The notes under the pieces were generated by a model, which saw nothing but the letters and a program-made list of their open reading frames with translations, made no database searches and had not been told where the DNA came from. From contig JAJFMT010000001.1 in assembly GCA_020696855.1 (NCBI GenBank), positions 1-64,000 on the forward strand: 64,000 nt of DNA, in the 5' to 3' direction. Below are positions 8,362 through 16,238 of the stretch, in pieces (position 1 is the stretch's first letter; each line of letters opens with the position of its first letter). Origin of the DNA: Pseudobdellovibrio sp. (GTDB lineage: Bacteria; Bdellovibrionota; Bdellovibrionia; Bdellovibrionales; Bdellovibrionaceae). A program made the translations under genes and the position numbers.

Positions 8362-9227
8362 GCGATTCCCAGGCCCCGGGTTCTACGGCCCCTTCAAATA
8401 TTTTTACAATTTACATCATATCAGACAGTACAGGTGAAACCGCAGCGACTATGATTCGTGCGGCCCTTGTTCAGTACTCTGAAAAAGAGATCAATCTTCA
8501 GCGCTGTAAAAATATCCGCTCTGAAGAACAGGTAAAGTCCGTTATTGATGAGTGCTTTGAAAAACGCGGGATGGTGGCATACACATTTGCAAGCCCCACT
8601 CTCAGACAGAAAACAGCTGATCTGTGTGTAGAAAAATCCATCCCGGCAGTCGACTTTCTTGGCCCGTTGATTTCGACGTTAGATCACTTTTTCGGCGTGC
8701 CTTCTTCAAAGCAGGTCGGCGCCTTACGGCAGACCGATGACATGTACTTTCGCCGGATCGAAGCGATCGAGTATACCGTTCGTCACGACGACGGCAAAAC
8801 GATGAACGAATTAGACAAAGCCGATATCGTTCTAGTGGGCATCAGCCGCACCAGCAAGACACCTTTATCGATTTTTCTGAGCCATAAGGGCTGGAAGGTA
8901 GCCAATGTGCCGCTGGTGCTGGGTGCCCCGTTACCCGAGCAGTTATTTAAAATTGATCAGCGAAAAATTGTGGGGCTCATTATCGATATCGATTCACTCC
9001 AAAGAATCCGCAAAAACCGCTTAGAAAAATTCGGGCAGGATTCCGGCGGCGAATACGCCTCGTCCGAACAAATTCTTAAAGAAATCGAATACGCAGAAAA
9101 TTTATTTAAACAAAACAAGCGCTGGCCGGTTTTCAACGTCACTGAACGCGCTCTTGAAGAAACAGCTTCAGAAATTGTAAGACTGATTGCTTCCCGCATG
9201 GGCTGGCCTGACTCCGTTTTGTTTTAA
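8358..9227 (+). CDS. ppsR: PEP synthase / pyruvate,phosphate dikinase regulatory protein (DUF299)
   Basis: 289 aa. Bifunctional ADP-dependent kinase and Pi-dependent pyrophosphorylase that inactivates or reactivates PEP synthase or PPDK by threonine phosphorylation. Recognised from the N-terminal IYIISDSTGETA, the P-loop-like GISRTSKTPLSIFL (about residues 157-170), WKVANVPLV and the C-terminal VTERALEETASEI. The length is typical. The target enzyme gene is not in the window, so whether it acts on PpsA or PPDK is open. Last gene of the nrdR-nusB run; its stop overlaps the convergent gene by 4 bases. Confidence 0.92.
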   Translation: MSDSQAPGSTAPSNIFTIYIISDSTGETAATMIRAALVQYSEKEINLQRCKNIRSEEQVKSVIDECFEKRGMVAYTFASPTLRQKTADLCVEKSIPAVDFLGPLISTLDHFFGVPSSKQVGALRQTDDMYFRRIEAIEYTVRHDDGKTMNELDKADIVLVGISRTSKTPLSIFLSHKGWKVANVPLVLGAPLPEQLFKIDQRKIVGLIIDIDSLQRIRKNRLEKFGQDSGGEYASSEQILKEIEYAENLFKQNKRWPVFNVTERALEETASEIVRLIASRMGWPDSVLF

Positions 9228-9958
9228 TTATTCCGCTTTCCCATCAGCCGTGAAATTAGAAACAGTGCGATCGCAAGAACCATGACTCCCAATGCAATTG
9301 TCTTTTTTGCATTAAAACTTTCAGAAGCAGGGCCCCGTGAGATGTCAGCTGAGATGTTGGTGATATCCGTTGCATACCGGTCAGTACCGAACCGCTCTGA
9401 ACCGAACCGGATCTTTTCTCCCGCCATGTATTTATTAATATCTTTTGCCGCCACAACCCTGAGCGTGCGGATCGCTTTTTCAAAATTAATACTATGTTTG
9501 GCGTAGGCTTTATTATGCGCGCTGAAGGTCACTAAGATCGCAATCTGATCTTTTGTTGTTGCCATGTAACGGGTGAAGTAATTTTTAACCTCACTGTCCT
9601 GGTGTAATCCATCAAGCCACAAGTGATCATTAATCTTCGACTTCTGCGCATTGTATTTTAATATCGAAATCATCTTCGCACCAACGCGCGGAAACGTTTC
9701 AATAGGAGAGTTCAAGTGCTGCTCGTATATCGTAAAATTATCTGTAGGCCCTTTTTCTTTCGCTGTCAGAATGATAACGGCTTCTTTTGCCTCTTGCGGA
9801 TCATCGGCCCGGCAAACCCACTCGGTTTGCTCTAAGTTGCACTTCCAGTCATCCTGCATCTCGAAAGCGATGTAAGCATTTTTAAAAGTTTTTGAATGTG
9901 CATTGAAAGAAAACGCCAGCAGGCAAAAAACAACAAGATAACAATGACGAAGAAACAC
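9224..9958 (-). CDS. Secreted, C-terminally membrane-anchored protein (paralogue A)
   Basis: 244 aa. Signal peptide (about residues 1-22), a conserved globular domain with two cysteines (WKCNLEQTEWVCRA), then a low-complexity linker and a C-terminal hydrophobic segment followed by basic residues (ISRLMGKRNN). This suggests a periplasmic domain anchored in the inner membrane by its C-terminus. The domain is very close to the plus-strand gene at 11209; blocks such as DPQEAKEAVIILTAKEKGPT and WLDGLHQDSEV are identical. The start is GTG at 9958, chosen because a strong GGAGG lies 6 bases upstream. The linkers of the two paralogues are unrelated. No named family recognised. Confidence 0.75.
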   Translation of the reverse strand: MFLRHCYLVVFCLLAFSFNAHSKTFKNAYIAFEMQDDWKCNLEQTEWVCRADDPQEAKEAVIILTAKEKGPTDNFTIYEQHLNSPIETFPRVGAKMISILKYNAQKSKINDHLWLDGLHQDSEVKNYFTRYMATTKDQIAILVTFSAHNKAYAKHSINFEKAIRTLRVVAAKDINKYMAGEKIRFGSERFGTDRYATDITNISADISRGPASESFNAKKTIALGVMVLAIALFLISRLMGKRNN

Positions 9959-10045
9959 TCCCCACCTCCGCGAAACAAAAATAAAATTTAAACGCTCTAG
10001 CTGATGAACGAGTGAACGGCCCGGATATTAATAAATATGCTGATC

Positions 10046-10204
10046 CCCTGTGAGGGTATAAAGCAATGCTGTGGCCATGTCTCAGGGTGAGACAAAGCAG
10101 TTCGCCAGCACGCGGCTTCGCATTTTATGTGTTTAGAGAGGCGATTGAGAAGGCCTGTCACTGTCTAAAAAATTAAACCCTGTACAGGCCGGGATGACAG
10201 GCCT
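10046..10204. repeat. Cluster of short inverted repeats in the 270-bp intergenic region
   Basis: Three dyads lie between the two minus-strand genes: CCCT/AGGG (10046-10056), GTCTCA/TGAGAC (10079-10093) and AGGCCTGTCA/TGACAGGCCT (10151-10160 and 10195-10204). The palindrome CCTGTACAGG (10179-10188) sits inside the last one. No protein gene is visible here. They may be operator sites, or 3' structures of the LysR mRNA; none has a convincing T-run. Confidence 0.5.
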
Positions 10205-10228
10205 TTACAAGCCTGCGTGAAAAATGAG

Positions 10229-11125
10229 TTACGATCTTTCCTGGTCGCCGGTAAGCGCCTGGAACAGAATTTTCGCTGTTTCAGAACTTGCGGAATTCGT
10301 TTTGTAATAATAATGAAAACTCATTTTGTAATCGAAATCATTTACTTTAATGCGGTTTAAACGGCCGCCGCGCACTTGTTTTTTAATCGAGTGTGAAGGC
10401 AAAAATCCGACACCCAGTCCGTATTCAATTACTCTTTTCAAAGTGCCCACGTTGGCCGATTCAAAAACAGACTGAAGCTTCCCAGTTACCTGCGAAAGTT
10501 TAGCATCAAATTCCGGATATTCGTTTGAAAAATGAACATACGGAATTTTTTTAAGTTCGCTTAGCGAAATATTCATCGGGTAAAACTCATCTTTACCGGA
10601 ACCGACCAGCCACATTTCTTCCTGAAACAAAATTTGCGATTTAGATTCAGGCAATTGGGTACGGTAATTGGCCTCGATCTCCGGAAGCACGATGACATCC
10701 AGATCCCCTTTTTTGTAAGCGGCTAAGAGATCTTCACCTTTTGCATAATCAACTTTAATTTTAAAATCAGGATTGAATTTCAGAAGCCGGCTGACAACCG
10801 GGCTCATCAGATGAAGACCGATCGAATTTAATGTCCCGATGCGCAGTTCGCCGCGAAGCTGTGCGCCGACAGATTTAATCGACACCTCTGCCATTTGTGC
10901 GAGGCTCAGAATTTTTTTAGCGTGTTCGTATAAAATTTCACCTTGTGCTGTCATCTTGATTTGCTTCGAGCCGCGCACAATCAGCTCTACCCCAAGGTCA
11001 TCTTCCATATTCTTCATCTGCTGGCTCACTGCAGGCTGAGTCAGAAACAATTTGTCAGCAGCTGCTGTCATACTTCCCTCTGATGCCACCGTGACAAAAG
11101 TCTGTAATTGAGAAAGATTTAGCAC
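10229..11125 (-). CDS. LysR family transcriptional regulator
   Basis: 298 aa. N-terminal winged helix-turn-helix (about residues 1-60: LNLSQLQTFVTVASEGSM, then AADKLFLTQPAVSQQMKNME), then a periplasmic-binding-protein-like effector domain (about residues 88-290). Start GTG at 11125 with AAGGAG 8 bases upstream. It is divergent from the plus-strand paralogue at 11209 with only 83 bp between, the classic LysR arrangement in which the regulator controls the divergent gene and itself. The inverted paralogue lies downstream of it. The effector cannot be predicted. Confidence 0.92.
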   Translation of the reverse strand: MLNLSQLQTFVTVASEGSMTAAADKLFLTQPAVSQQMKNMEDDLGVELIVRGSKQIKMTAQGEILYEHAKKILSLAQMAEVSIKSVGAQLRGELRIGTLNSIGLHLMSPVVSRLLKFNPDFKIKVDYAKGEDLLAAYKKGDLDVIVLPEIEANYRTQLPESKSQILFQEEMWLVGSGKDEFYPMNISLSELKKIPYVHFSNEYPEFDAKLSQVTGKLQSVFESANVGTLKRVIEYGLGVGFLPSHSIKKQVRGGRLNRIKVNDFDYKMSFHYYYKTNSASSETAKILFQALTGDQERS

Positions 11126-11135
11126 AATATACTCC

Positions 11136-11165
11136 TTGAAGCTGTATTTGAGTTTTGTATATAAT
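11136..11165 (+). promoter_or_regulatory. Candidate promoter for the 11209 gene in the LysR divergent region
   Basis: TTGAAG (11136-11141), 18-bp spacer, TATAAT (11160-11165) reading toward 11209. The perfect -10 box would give a leader of about 37 nt with GTGAGG as ribosome site. The promoter lies inside the region where the LysR regulator would bind. Confidence 0.5.
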
Positions 11166-11208
11166 AAACTTTAACTAAACTTTACGTCTACATCAAAGTG
11201 AGGTCATC

Positions 11209-11955
11209 GTGATTCGACTTGGGGCTAACTTTCTAACTGTTTTTATCTGCCTGGGTTTGTTTTCATTCAACGCACAGTCACGTACTTTCAAAAATGCTTA
11301 TATTTCTTTTGAGATGCAAGACAACTGGAAATGTAATCTTGAACAAACAGAATGGGTTTGCCGCGCAGAAGATCCACAAGAGGCTAAAGAAGCCGTTATC
11401 ATTCTGACAGCGAAAGAAAAAGGCCCGACCGATTCTTTCTCTTTGTACGAGTCGCATTTGAATTCTCCGATCAACACCGTGACCCGTTCCGGCGCTGCAA
11501 TGACTTCGATCGTGAAGTACAAAGCGCAAAACGTAAAAATCAATGATCAGCCTTGGCTTGATGGCCTTCATCAGGACAGCGAAGTACAAAACTATTTCAC
11601 TCGTTACATGGCGACCATCAAAGATCAAATCGCGATCTTAGTTACTTTCAGTGCGCACAATAAGCTTTACGCAAAACACAGCGGTAACTTCGAAAAGACC
11701 ATCCGTACACTACGGGTTATTGCCACTAAAGACCTCTTAAACCGCCCGGACATTGGTCCATTACGCGGCTCTGGTGAGGTCCTTGGTCCAGGCTCTGTGG
11801 GCGGAGCAGCCCCAAGCGATCTGTTAGTTGATGCAGGCGACGGAACTGCCGGCGGCAAAAAAGGCTTATTCGGCAATAAAGCAGTTCTTGGCGGCGGCTT
11901 GATCGCCCTCGCAGTCCTGCTTTACATCATTTCTAAAGTGATGGGTAAGAAGTAA
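11209..11955 (+). CDS. Secreted, C-terminally membrane-anchored protein (paralogue B)
   Basis: 248 aa. Same architecture as the gene at 9224: signal peptide (ends near NAQS), a domain of about 150 residues with two cysteines, then a Gly/Pro-rich linker (about residues 180-220) and a C-terminal transmembrane helix ending MGKK. Most mature-domain residues match paralogue A. GTG start at 11209, with GAGG 6 bases upstream. Divergent from lysR, so probably regulated by it. The family is not recognised. Surface anchoring with a flexible linker suggests a periplasmic sensor or assembly role, but that is inference only. Confidence 0.78.
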   Translation: MIRLGANFLTVFICLGLFSFNAQSRTFKNAYISFEMQDNWKCNLEQTEWVCRAEDPQEAKEAVIILTAKEKGPTDSFSLYESHLNSPINTVTRSGAAMTSIVKYKAQNVKINDQPWLDGLHQDSEVQNYFTRYMATIKDQIAILVTFSAHNKLYAKHSGNFEKTIRTLRVIATKDLLNRPDIGPLRGSGEVLGPGSVGGAAPSDLLVDAGDGTAGGKKGLFGNKAVLGGGLIALAVLLYIISKVMGKK

Positions 11956-11972
11956 GAATCGAATAATCGGAA

Positions 11973-12449
11973 TTAGTTCATTACAAAATCAGTGAAGTAC
12001 ACGTCTTTAACCAGGCCTTTATGTAAAATCTGGTTAACTTCGGCTACGATTTTGTCTTTCAAAAACAGTTTACCTTGAATGCTTTCAAGATCGTCCACCG
12101 TTTTATCCGTTAAAATTTTCACAATTTTGTCACGCGCTTTTGCACGGTATTCAAAGTCCATAATTTCCTGAAAGGCAACAGGACTAATCATATCCAGGTT
12201 CACTTGTACGCGGATCGTGCGCTTAGGAAGACCTGACAGATTCACCGTGAATTTATCCATTGTATAGATCATTGGAGTATCGCCGAACTTTTCTTTAAGG
12301 CTCGCCGGTTCACGCAAAGACTTCTCCGTAACTTTAGGGAAATCATAACCGATAGTTGAGATATAAACCCAGTAGCTTCCCACTGCTAAAACGGAAAGAT
12401 TAACTGCAACAAAAACACTAACAACAATTTTTTTAATCAGCTCGTTCAT
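11973..12449 (-). CDS. FliL-like membrane protein
   Basis: 158 aa. One N-terminal transmembrane helix (about residues 8-28) and a periplasmic domain with the FliL pattern: YTMDKFTVNLSG, then RTIRVQVNLDMIS, a helical stretch, and the C-terminal VYFTDFVMN, which matches the typical FliL end. FliL sits at the flagellar basal body and supports stator function. No flagellar genes are nearby, so this is a stand-alone paralogue rather than the fliL of a fli operon. Convergent with paralogue B, 17 bp apart. Confidence 0.8.
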   Translation of the reverse strand: MNELIKKIVVSVFVAVNLSVLAVGSYWVYISTIGYDFPKVTEKSLREPASLKEKFGDTPMIYTMDKFTVNLSGLPKRTIRVQVNLDMISPVAFQEIMDFEYRAKARDKIVKILTDKTVDDLESIQGKLFLKDKIVAEVNQILHKGLVKDVYFTDFVMN

Positions 12450-12538
12450 ACAATATGAATCGGCCCGTTATGACCTGGTCTTTAGTGTAAAATCAGTCAT
12501 TCTCAAAATAAGACACATGAATTTAGAGAGGTGAATTG

Positions 12539-12583
12539 ATGTTCGACAAGAAAACTGTTGTGCAAAATGAAGGCGATGAGTAG
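12539..12583 (+). other. Possible 14-codon leader ORF ahead of the L,D-transpeptidase gene
   Basis: ATG at 12539, stop TAG at 12581-12583, peptide MFDKKTVVQNEGDE. It is preceded by GAGAGG at a good distance, a far better ribosome site than that of the real gene 33 bp downstream. It may be a translated leader or the remnant of a gene start; expression is unproven. Confidence 0.3.
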
Positions 12584-12615
12584 AGTTTTCTATAGAGCAA
12601 CAGAGCAAAATATTT

Positions 12616-13542
12616 ATGAAGTTTTTGTTTAACTTTTTAACATCCCTTTTTCTGATTTTTTCAGTCAGTTTTGCACACGCTCAGCTTATTTTACCACGTC
12701 AGGTTTTGAATTTATCGTCAGATGAGCGGGTTTCGACAAACGCTTTACTGGCAGACAAGTCTCAGCGCCAGCTTACCGTGATTAATAACAAAAATTTTGT
12801 CGATGGCAGCTTCAGCGAAAAGTACAACATCGATATCGGCAAAAACAACGGCGACAAAAAAAAGAAAGATGACTCACGAACGCCGGAAGGCATCTACGTC
12901 TTGTTAGAAAAAAAGGCTCCGCCTGAAATTCCGTTTCAGCTTTACGGATCAATGGCCTTTACCACCAACTACCCTAATTACTTTGATAAGTTCGAAAATA
13001 AAACCGGTTCGGGCATCTGGCTTCACTCTGTTCCTGACAAGGTTCCTTTAACGAGAGGTTCACGCGGCTGCGTTGTTCTTCGCAACGACGACATTAAAAA
13101 AATCGAATCTGCGATTACACCGAAACGCACATTTTTACTGATCGACAGCAAAGTAAAATGGTTGCCGGTTGAAGAACATAAAGTGGCAAAAGACGAAGCG
13201 GTTCAATGGCTGGAGAACTGGCGCAGCACTTGGGAAAAGCAGGACATCAATGCTTACATCAACAATTACTCTGATGAATTCCGGGCTCCACCCTACAATA
13301 AAAAAACCTGGTTCAAGCATAAATCCAGCCTGAAGGACAAATACACCTACGTTAACGTGAAGCTCTCTGAGCCGAACATCTTCCAGGTAAAAAGTTATTT
13401 TATTTTTCAATTTGTACAGAACTACGAATCTGACGGGCACAAAGACGTTGGGATCAAAACACTTTACGTGTTAAAAGAGGGCGACTCTATGCGAATTACT
13501 CGCGAAGACTGGTCGCCCCTTCCAGAAGCAAAACAGAACTAA
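12616..13542 (+). CDS. L,D-transpeptidase (YkuD) with C-terminal NTF2-like domain
   Basis: 308 aa. A signal peptide (ends AHAQ) is followed by a YkuD catalytic domain (about residues 45-170) with His137 and the nucleophile Cys152 in IWLHSVP and RGSRGCVVL. These enzymes form or exchange 3-3 peptidoglycan cross-links or attach proteins and amino acids to peptidoglycan. Residues 190-300 (VQWLENWRSTWEKQDINAYI) look like an NTF2/SnoaL-like domain, a known partner of YkuD in proteobacteria. In Bdellovibrio such enzymes are known to act on prey cell wall; whether this one does is unknown. The start lacks a clear Shine-Dalgarno. Its stop overlaps the convergent small gene by 4 bases. Confidence 0.88.
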   Translation: MKFLFNFLTSLFLIFSVSFAHAQLILPRQVLNLSSDERVSTNALLADKSQRQLTVINNKNFVDGSFSEKYNIDIGKNNGDKKKKDDSRTPEGIYVLLEKKAPPEIPFQLYGSMAFTTNYPNYFDKFENKTGSGIWLHSVPDKVPLTRGSRGCVVLRNDDIKKIESAITPKRTFLLIDSKVKWLPVEEHKVAKDEAVQWLENWRSTWEKQDINAYINNYSDEFRAPPYNKKTWFKHKSSLKDKYTYVNVKLSEPNIFQVKSYFIFQFVQNYESDGHKDVGIKTLYVLKEGDSMRITREDWSPLPEAKQN

Positions 13543-13715
13543 TTTAATTTTTTATCTTCTTTTTCGATATCCAATTTTTCACATTGGTCTGCAAGGTCCG
13601 GTAAAGACTTTTGAGCTTGATCGTACTCTTCTTTCGTAATGCGGCCCTGTTTTAAATTTAGTTCCAACAAACGCTTATCAAGTTTCAATGTTTCTAAAGC
13701 TTTATTTAATGACAT
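13539..13715 (-). CDS. 58-aa SHOCT-like small protein
   Basis: Small gene. It encodes MSLNKALETLKLDKRLLELN followed by a helical, charged remainder and ends at TAG 13539-13541. GGAG lies 6 bases before the ATG at 13715. The segment LKQGRITKEEYDQAQKSL resembles the short SHOCT motif (helix, Gly, Ile-Thr, Glu-Glu, Tyr/Phe), often found at the end of membrane or oligomeric proteins. It overlaps the convergent transpeptidase stop as CTAA. Probably a real small cytosolic protein; the function is unknown. Confidence 0.6.
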   Translation of the reverse strand: MSLNKALETLKLDKRLLELNLKQGRITKEEYDQAQKSLPDLADQCEKLDIEKEDKKLN

Positions 13716-13776
13716 TTTTTTCTCCGTATTAGCCTATAATGTGAGCACAAAGATATACATCCAATTGAACTGAAAA

Positions 13777-14523
13777 TCAATTCCAGTATTTAGGCCCCGG
13801 GTCTTTTTTATCGCCCTTTTCATTGTCGACGACAAGTCTAAGTGAAGCCCCGCTCTTTTTAAGCTTGGTTTTTGTTACCCGCAATTTAAGGCGAGTATGA
13901 GCCCATAAGAACGTAAAACCGACAACTGCGCCGCCCAGATGGCATAAATAGGCCACCTCTCCCCCGCTGAAACCAGAGGTCAGCAGCGAAGACAGATCAA
14001 GAGCCGCCGCAATCAAGGCAAAGTGTTTGGCCTTTAACGGGAAGAATCCCATGAAGTAGATAACCCGCTCTGAAAAAACGATTCCATAAGCCACCAGAAG
14101 ACCGAACAAGGCTCCTGAAGCCCCCATGACCGGCATTACAAGCGGCGTGTGGTCACCTGAGAAGATCGCATATAAAGCCACTCCGATACAGTAAACCAGG
14201 GCTGCACCTACTCCGCAGGTGAAGTAATAAATGGAGAAAAATTTAGTGCCCCAGTGGCGCTCTAGCTCGCTTCCCACAAGCCATAACATCAATCCGTTAA
14301 AGAAAATATGAAACGGCGAAAGCGCATGAAAAAACATGTAAGTGAACGTCTGCCACATCCAGAAGTTATTCACTACTTTATCCGGGTGAAGAATAAACCA
14401 AGTGCTTAGATTCAACCCTGCAAATCTTTCAAGAATGATCTGAACGATCACCCATATCGCTCCGGTTACAATAATGAGTTTCTTCACAAGCGGAGTCAGC
14501 GGTGCCATTTGAATTTGATTCAC
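13777..14523 (-). CDS. Rhomboid family intramembrane serine protease
   Basis: 248 aa with about six membrane helices. The catalytic dyad is present: Ser136 in GASGALFG and His195 in AYLCHLGGAVVG. The first loop has the usual HALSPFHIFFNGLMLW, with conserved His and Asn. It cleaves type I membrane proteins within the membrane; the substrates are unknown. GTG start at 14523, whose bases overlap the HIT gene stop (GTGA), so the genes are translationally coupled. The C-terminal tail is basic and cytosolic. A second, much larger rhomboid is encoded at 20305. Confidence 0.92.
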   Translation of the reverse strand: MNQIQMAPLTPLVKKLIIVTGAIWVIVQIILERFAGLNLSTWFILHPDKVVNNFWMWQTFTYMFFHALSPFHIFFNGLMLWLVGSELERHWGTKFFSIYYFTCGVGAALVYCIGVALYAIFSGDHTPLVMPVMGASGALFGLLVAYGIVFSERVIYFMGFFPLKAKHFALIAAALDLSSLLTSGFSGGEVAYLCHLGGAVVGFTFLWAHTRLKLRVTKTKLKKSGASLRLVVDNEKGDKKDPGPKYWN

Positions 14524-15113
14524 GACTCTACTCCTTTAAAAAATTCTTCAAAGCTTTTGTAAGAATCTTCAACTGTTTCAATAACAACTTTCGTTTTAGC
14601 AATTAATGGGAAGAAATTAACATCACCGCTCCAGCGAGGAACGATATGATAATGTAAATGATCAGGAATGCCGGCACCTGCACTTGAACCGTGATTAAGC
14701 CCAATGTTTAGCCCTGTAGGCTGATAAACGGCGTTTATGGCCTCAACCGCAAGACGAATCATGTAATGAAGATCGGTGTATTCGTCAGGTGAAAGCTTTA
14801 ACAAGTCACCGCAGTGACGAAGCGGCAATACCAAAAGATGACCGTTATTGTACGGGAATTTATTTAAAACAATTTGCGTGTACTTCGATTTAAAAACACA
14901 AAGTGTTTCTGCCGATGGCGCTGCTTCAGCAGCCCGGCAAAACACGCAGCCGGAATCTTTTATTTCTTTTCGTACATATTTTTTTCTGTTCGGGCGAAAG
15001 AACACCTGACGTTCTAAAGGCCACTTCGATCCAGCATCAGATCTTGAAGCTTTAGCTTTAGAAGATTTCACTCCTGAAGCTTTTTTATTTTTTGCCTTAG
15101 ACTTTTTCGCCAT
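14520..15113 (-). CDS. HIT family hydrolase
   Basis: The histidine triad motif HLHYHIVPRW is present, with upstream GLNHGSSAGAG and an N-terminal CVFCRA pair typical of zinc-binding HIT proteins of the Ap4A hydrolase/phosphorylase type. It probably hydrolyses nucleotide phosphoanhydride bonds; the exact substrate is not clear. About 33 residues of Lys/Ser/Ala-rich, probably disordered, basic extension precede the domain. I place the start at ATG 15113, with GGGAG 9 bases upstream; a TTG two codons earlier (15119) abuts the sppA stop and is less likely. In an operon with sppA before it and the rhomboid after. Confidence 0.88.
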   Translation of the reverse strand: MAKKSKAKNKKASGVKSSKAKASRSDAGSKWPLERQVFFRPNRKKYVRKEIKDSGCVFCRAAEAAPSAETLCVFKSKYTQIVLNKFPYNNGHLLVLPLRHCGDLLKLSPDEYTDLHYMIRLAVEAINAVYQPTGLNIGLNHGSSAGAGIPDHLHYHIVPRWSGDVNFFPLIAKTKVVIETVEDSYKSFEEFFKGVES

Positions 15114-15119
15114 CAGCAA

Positions 15120-16100
15120 TTACTCCCAGTAACCCGGCATTAAAAATAGCGGCTGATTCATATATTTTGTCTTAAGAACTGTCTTAACGAGTTCTTTAGC
15201 AACGCCTTCAGACGTCACTTTCGATCCGATTAAAGATTTCAGGCCCGCTACTGAATTTAAATCATCTTCTTCTTCACCACCGAATTCCATGATGTCCCAG
15301 AAGCTGATTTTTTCGCGTTTAGGTTTAAAGACTTTATAGTCGCCTTCTTTCAGGTTGGCCATACGTGCCACCATCTTAACAGCATCTTCGTAAGTGCCTT
15401 CGGCGTCTGCAAATTTAATTTCTACAGCTTTTGCACCCGTCATCACACGGCCATCGGCGTACTGAGTAACCGCTTCTAACGGAAGGTTTCTGGCTTTTGC
15501 CACTGTTCCGCGAAACTGATCATAAACTTCTGTGATCATCTCCTGAAAAAGAGCGCGCTCATCATCACGCATCGGACGGTATTCAGATCCTGAATCTTTG
15601 AATTTACCCGAAGTGATCGTGTAACGCTGAATTTTAGCCCAGTCATACAAACGCTCTAAGTTTGCAAATTCCATAATTACGCCGATAGAGCCGATCAGGG
15701 CTCCTGGTGCAACTACGATTTTGTCGCAAGCCAGAGCCGCATAATAACCGCCACTGGCCATCAAACCGGTACTGACACAAACGATCGGTTTTTTAGTTTC
15801 TTTTTTCGCGCGAAGAATTTCATAGTAAAGCTCTTGCGAAGGGCCAACTGCTCCCCCGGGAGAATTGACGTCGATAACAATGGCTTTAACCGTATCGTCT
15901 TTCGCATATTTTTTAAGGGCGTGCAGAAATTTCTTTCCGTTCATGATTACGCCATTGATCTCAAGACTTAAAATTTCGTTCCGGGATAACCGTGATTCTT
16001 CGTCGTCCTGATAAGTTTTATAAGAACGGTAGGCAACCAGCGCTACGAAGATGATAAGAAGGCCTGCTACAAATTTTTTTCGAAATGACCAAGGTTTCAT
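15120..16100 (-). CDS. sppA: Signal peptide peptidase SppA, short form
   Basis: 326 aa, single-domain SppA (the E. coli form is a 618-aa fused dimer). An N-terminal transmembrane anchor (about residues 10-25) is followed by the protease domain. The catalytic serine is in GLMASGGYYAAL and the lysine in ITSGKFKDSGS; VNSPGGAV is also diagnostic. The active site faces the periplasm and degrades cleaved signal peptides. It follows rpsA across a hairpin terminator, so it probably has its own promoter. It is the first gene of the sppA-HIT-rhomboid unit, a membrane-proteolysis theme. Confidence 0.93.
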   Translation of the reverse strand: MKPWSFRKKFVAGLLIIFVALVAYRSYKTYQDDEESRLSRNEILSLEINGVIMNGKKFLHALKKYAKDDTVKAIVIDVNSPGGAVGPSQELYYEILRAKKETKKPIVCVSTGLMASGGYYAALACDKIVVAPGALIGSIGVIMEFANLERLYDWAKIQRYTITSGKFKDSGSEYRPMRDDERALFQEMITEVYDQFRGTVAKARNLPLEAVTQYADGRVMTGAKAVEIKFADAEGTYEDAVKMVARMANLKEGDYKVFKPKREKISFWDIMEFGGEEEDDLNSVAGLKSLIGSKVTSEGVAKELVKTVLKTKYMNQPLFLMPGYWE

Positions 16101-16142
16101 AGTGTATTCCCCACGAGTGACCCCTAATCATAAAATAAAAAT

Positions 16143-16172
16143 AAAAAAAGGGTACCTATCGGCACCCTTTTC
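16143..16172 (-). terminator. Terminator between rpsA and sppA
   Basis: AAAAGGGTACC (16146-16156) and GGCACCCTTTT (16161-16171) form a stem with one mismatch and a 4-nt loop. On the minus strand it is followed by a T-run, as expected for ending rpsA transcription. Confidence 0.75.
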
Positions 16173-16192
16173 ATCGAATTTGTCCTGGCGCG

Positions 16193-16220
16193 TAGAGGTC
16201 GGGTCGAAGACCCGCCTCTA
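16193..16220. repeat. Strong GC-rich hairpin just after rpsA
   Basis: TAGAGG (16193-16198) and CGGGTC (16200-16205) pair with GACCCG and CCTCTA (16209-16220) around a GAA loop, with one bulged T. It lies 18 bp after the rpsA stop and before the terminator. It lacks a T-run and is more likely an mRNA 3' stabiliser or processing site. Confidence 0.45.
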
Positions 16221-16238
16221 ATAGACCAGAAGCAATTC

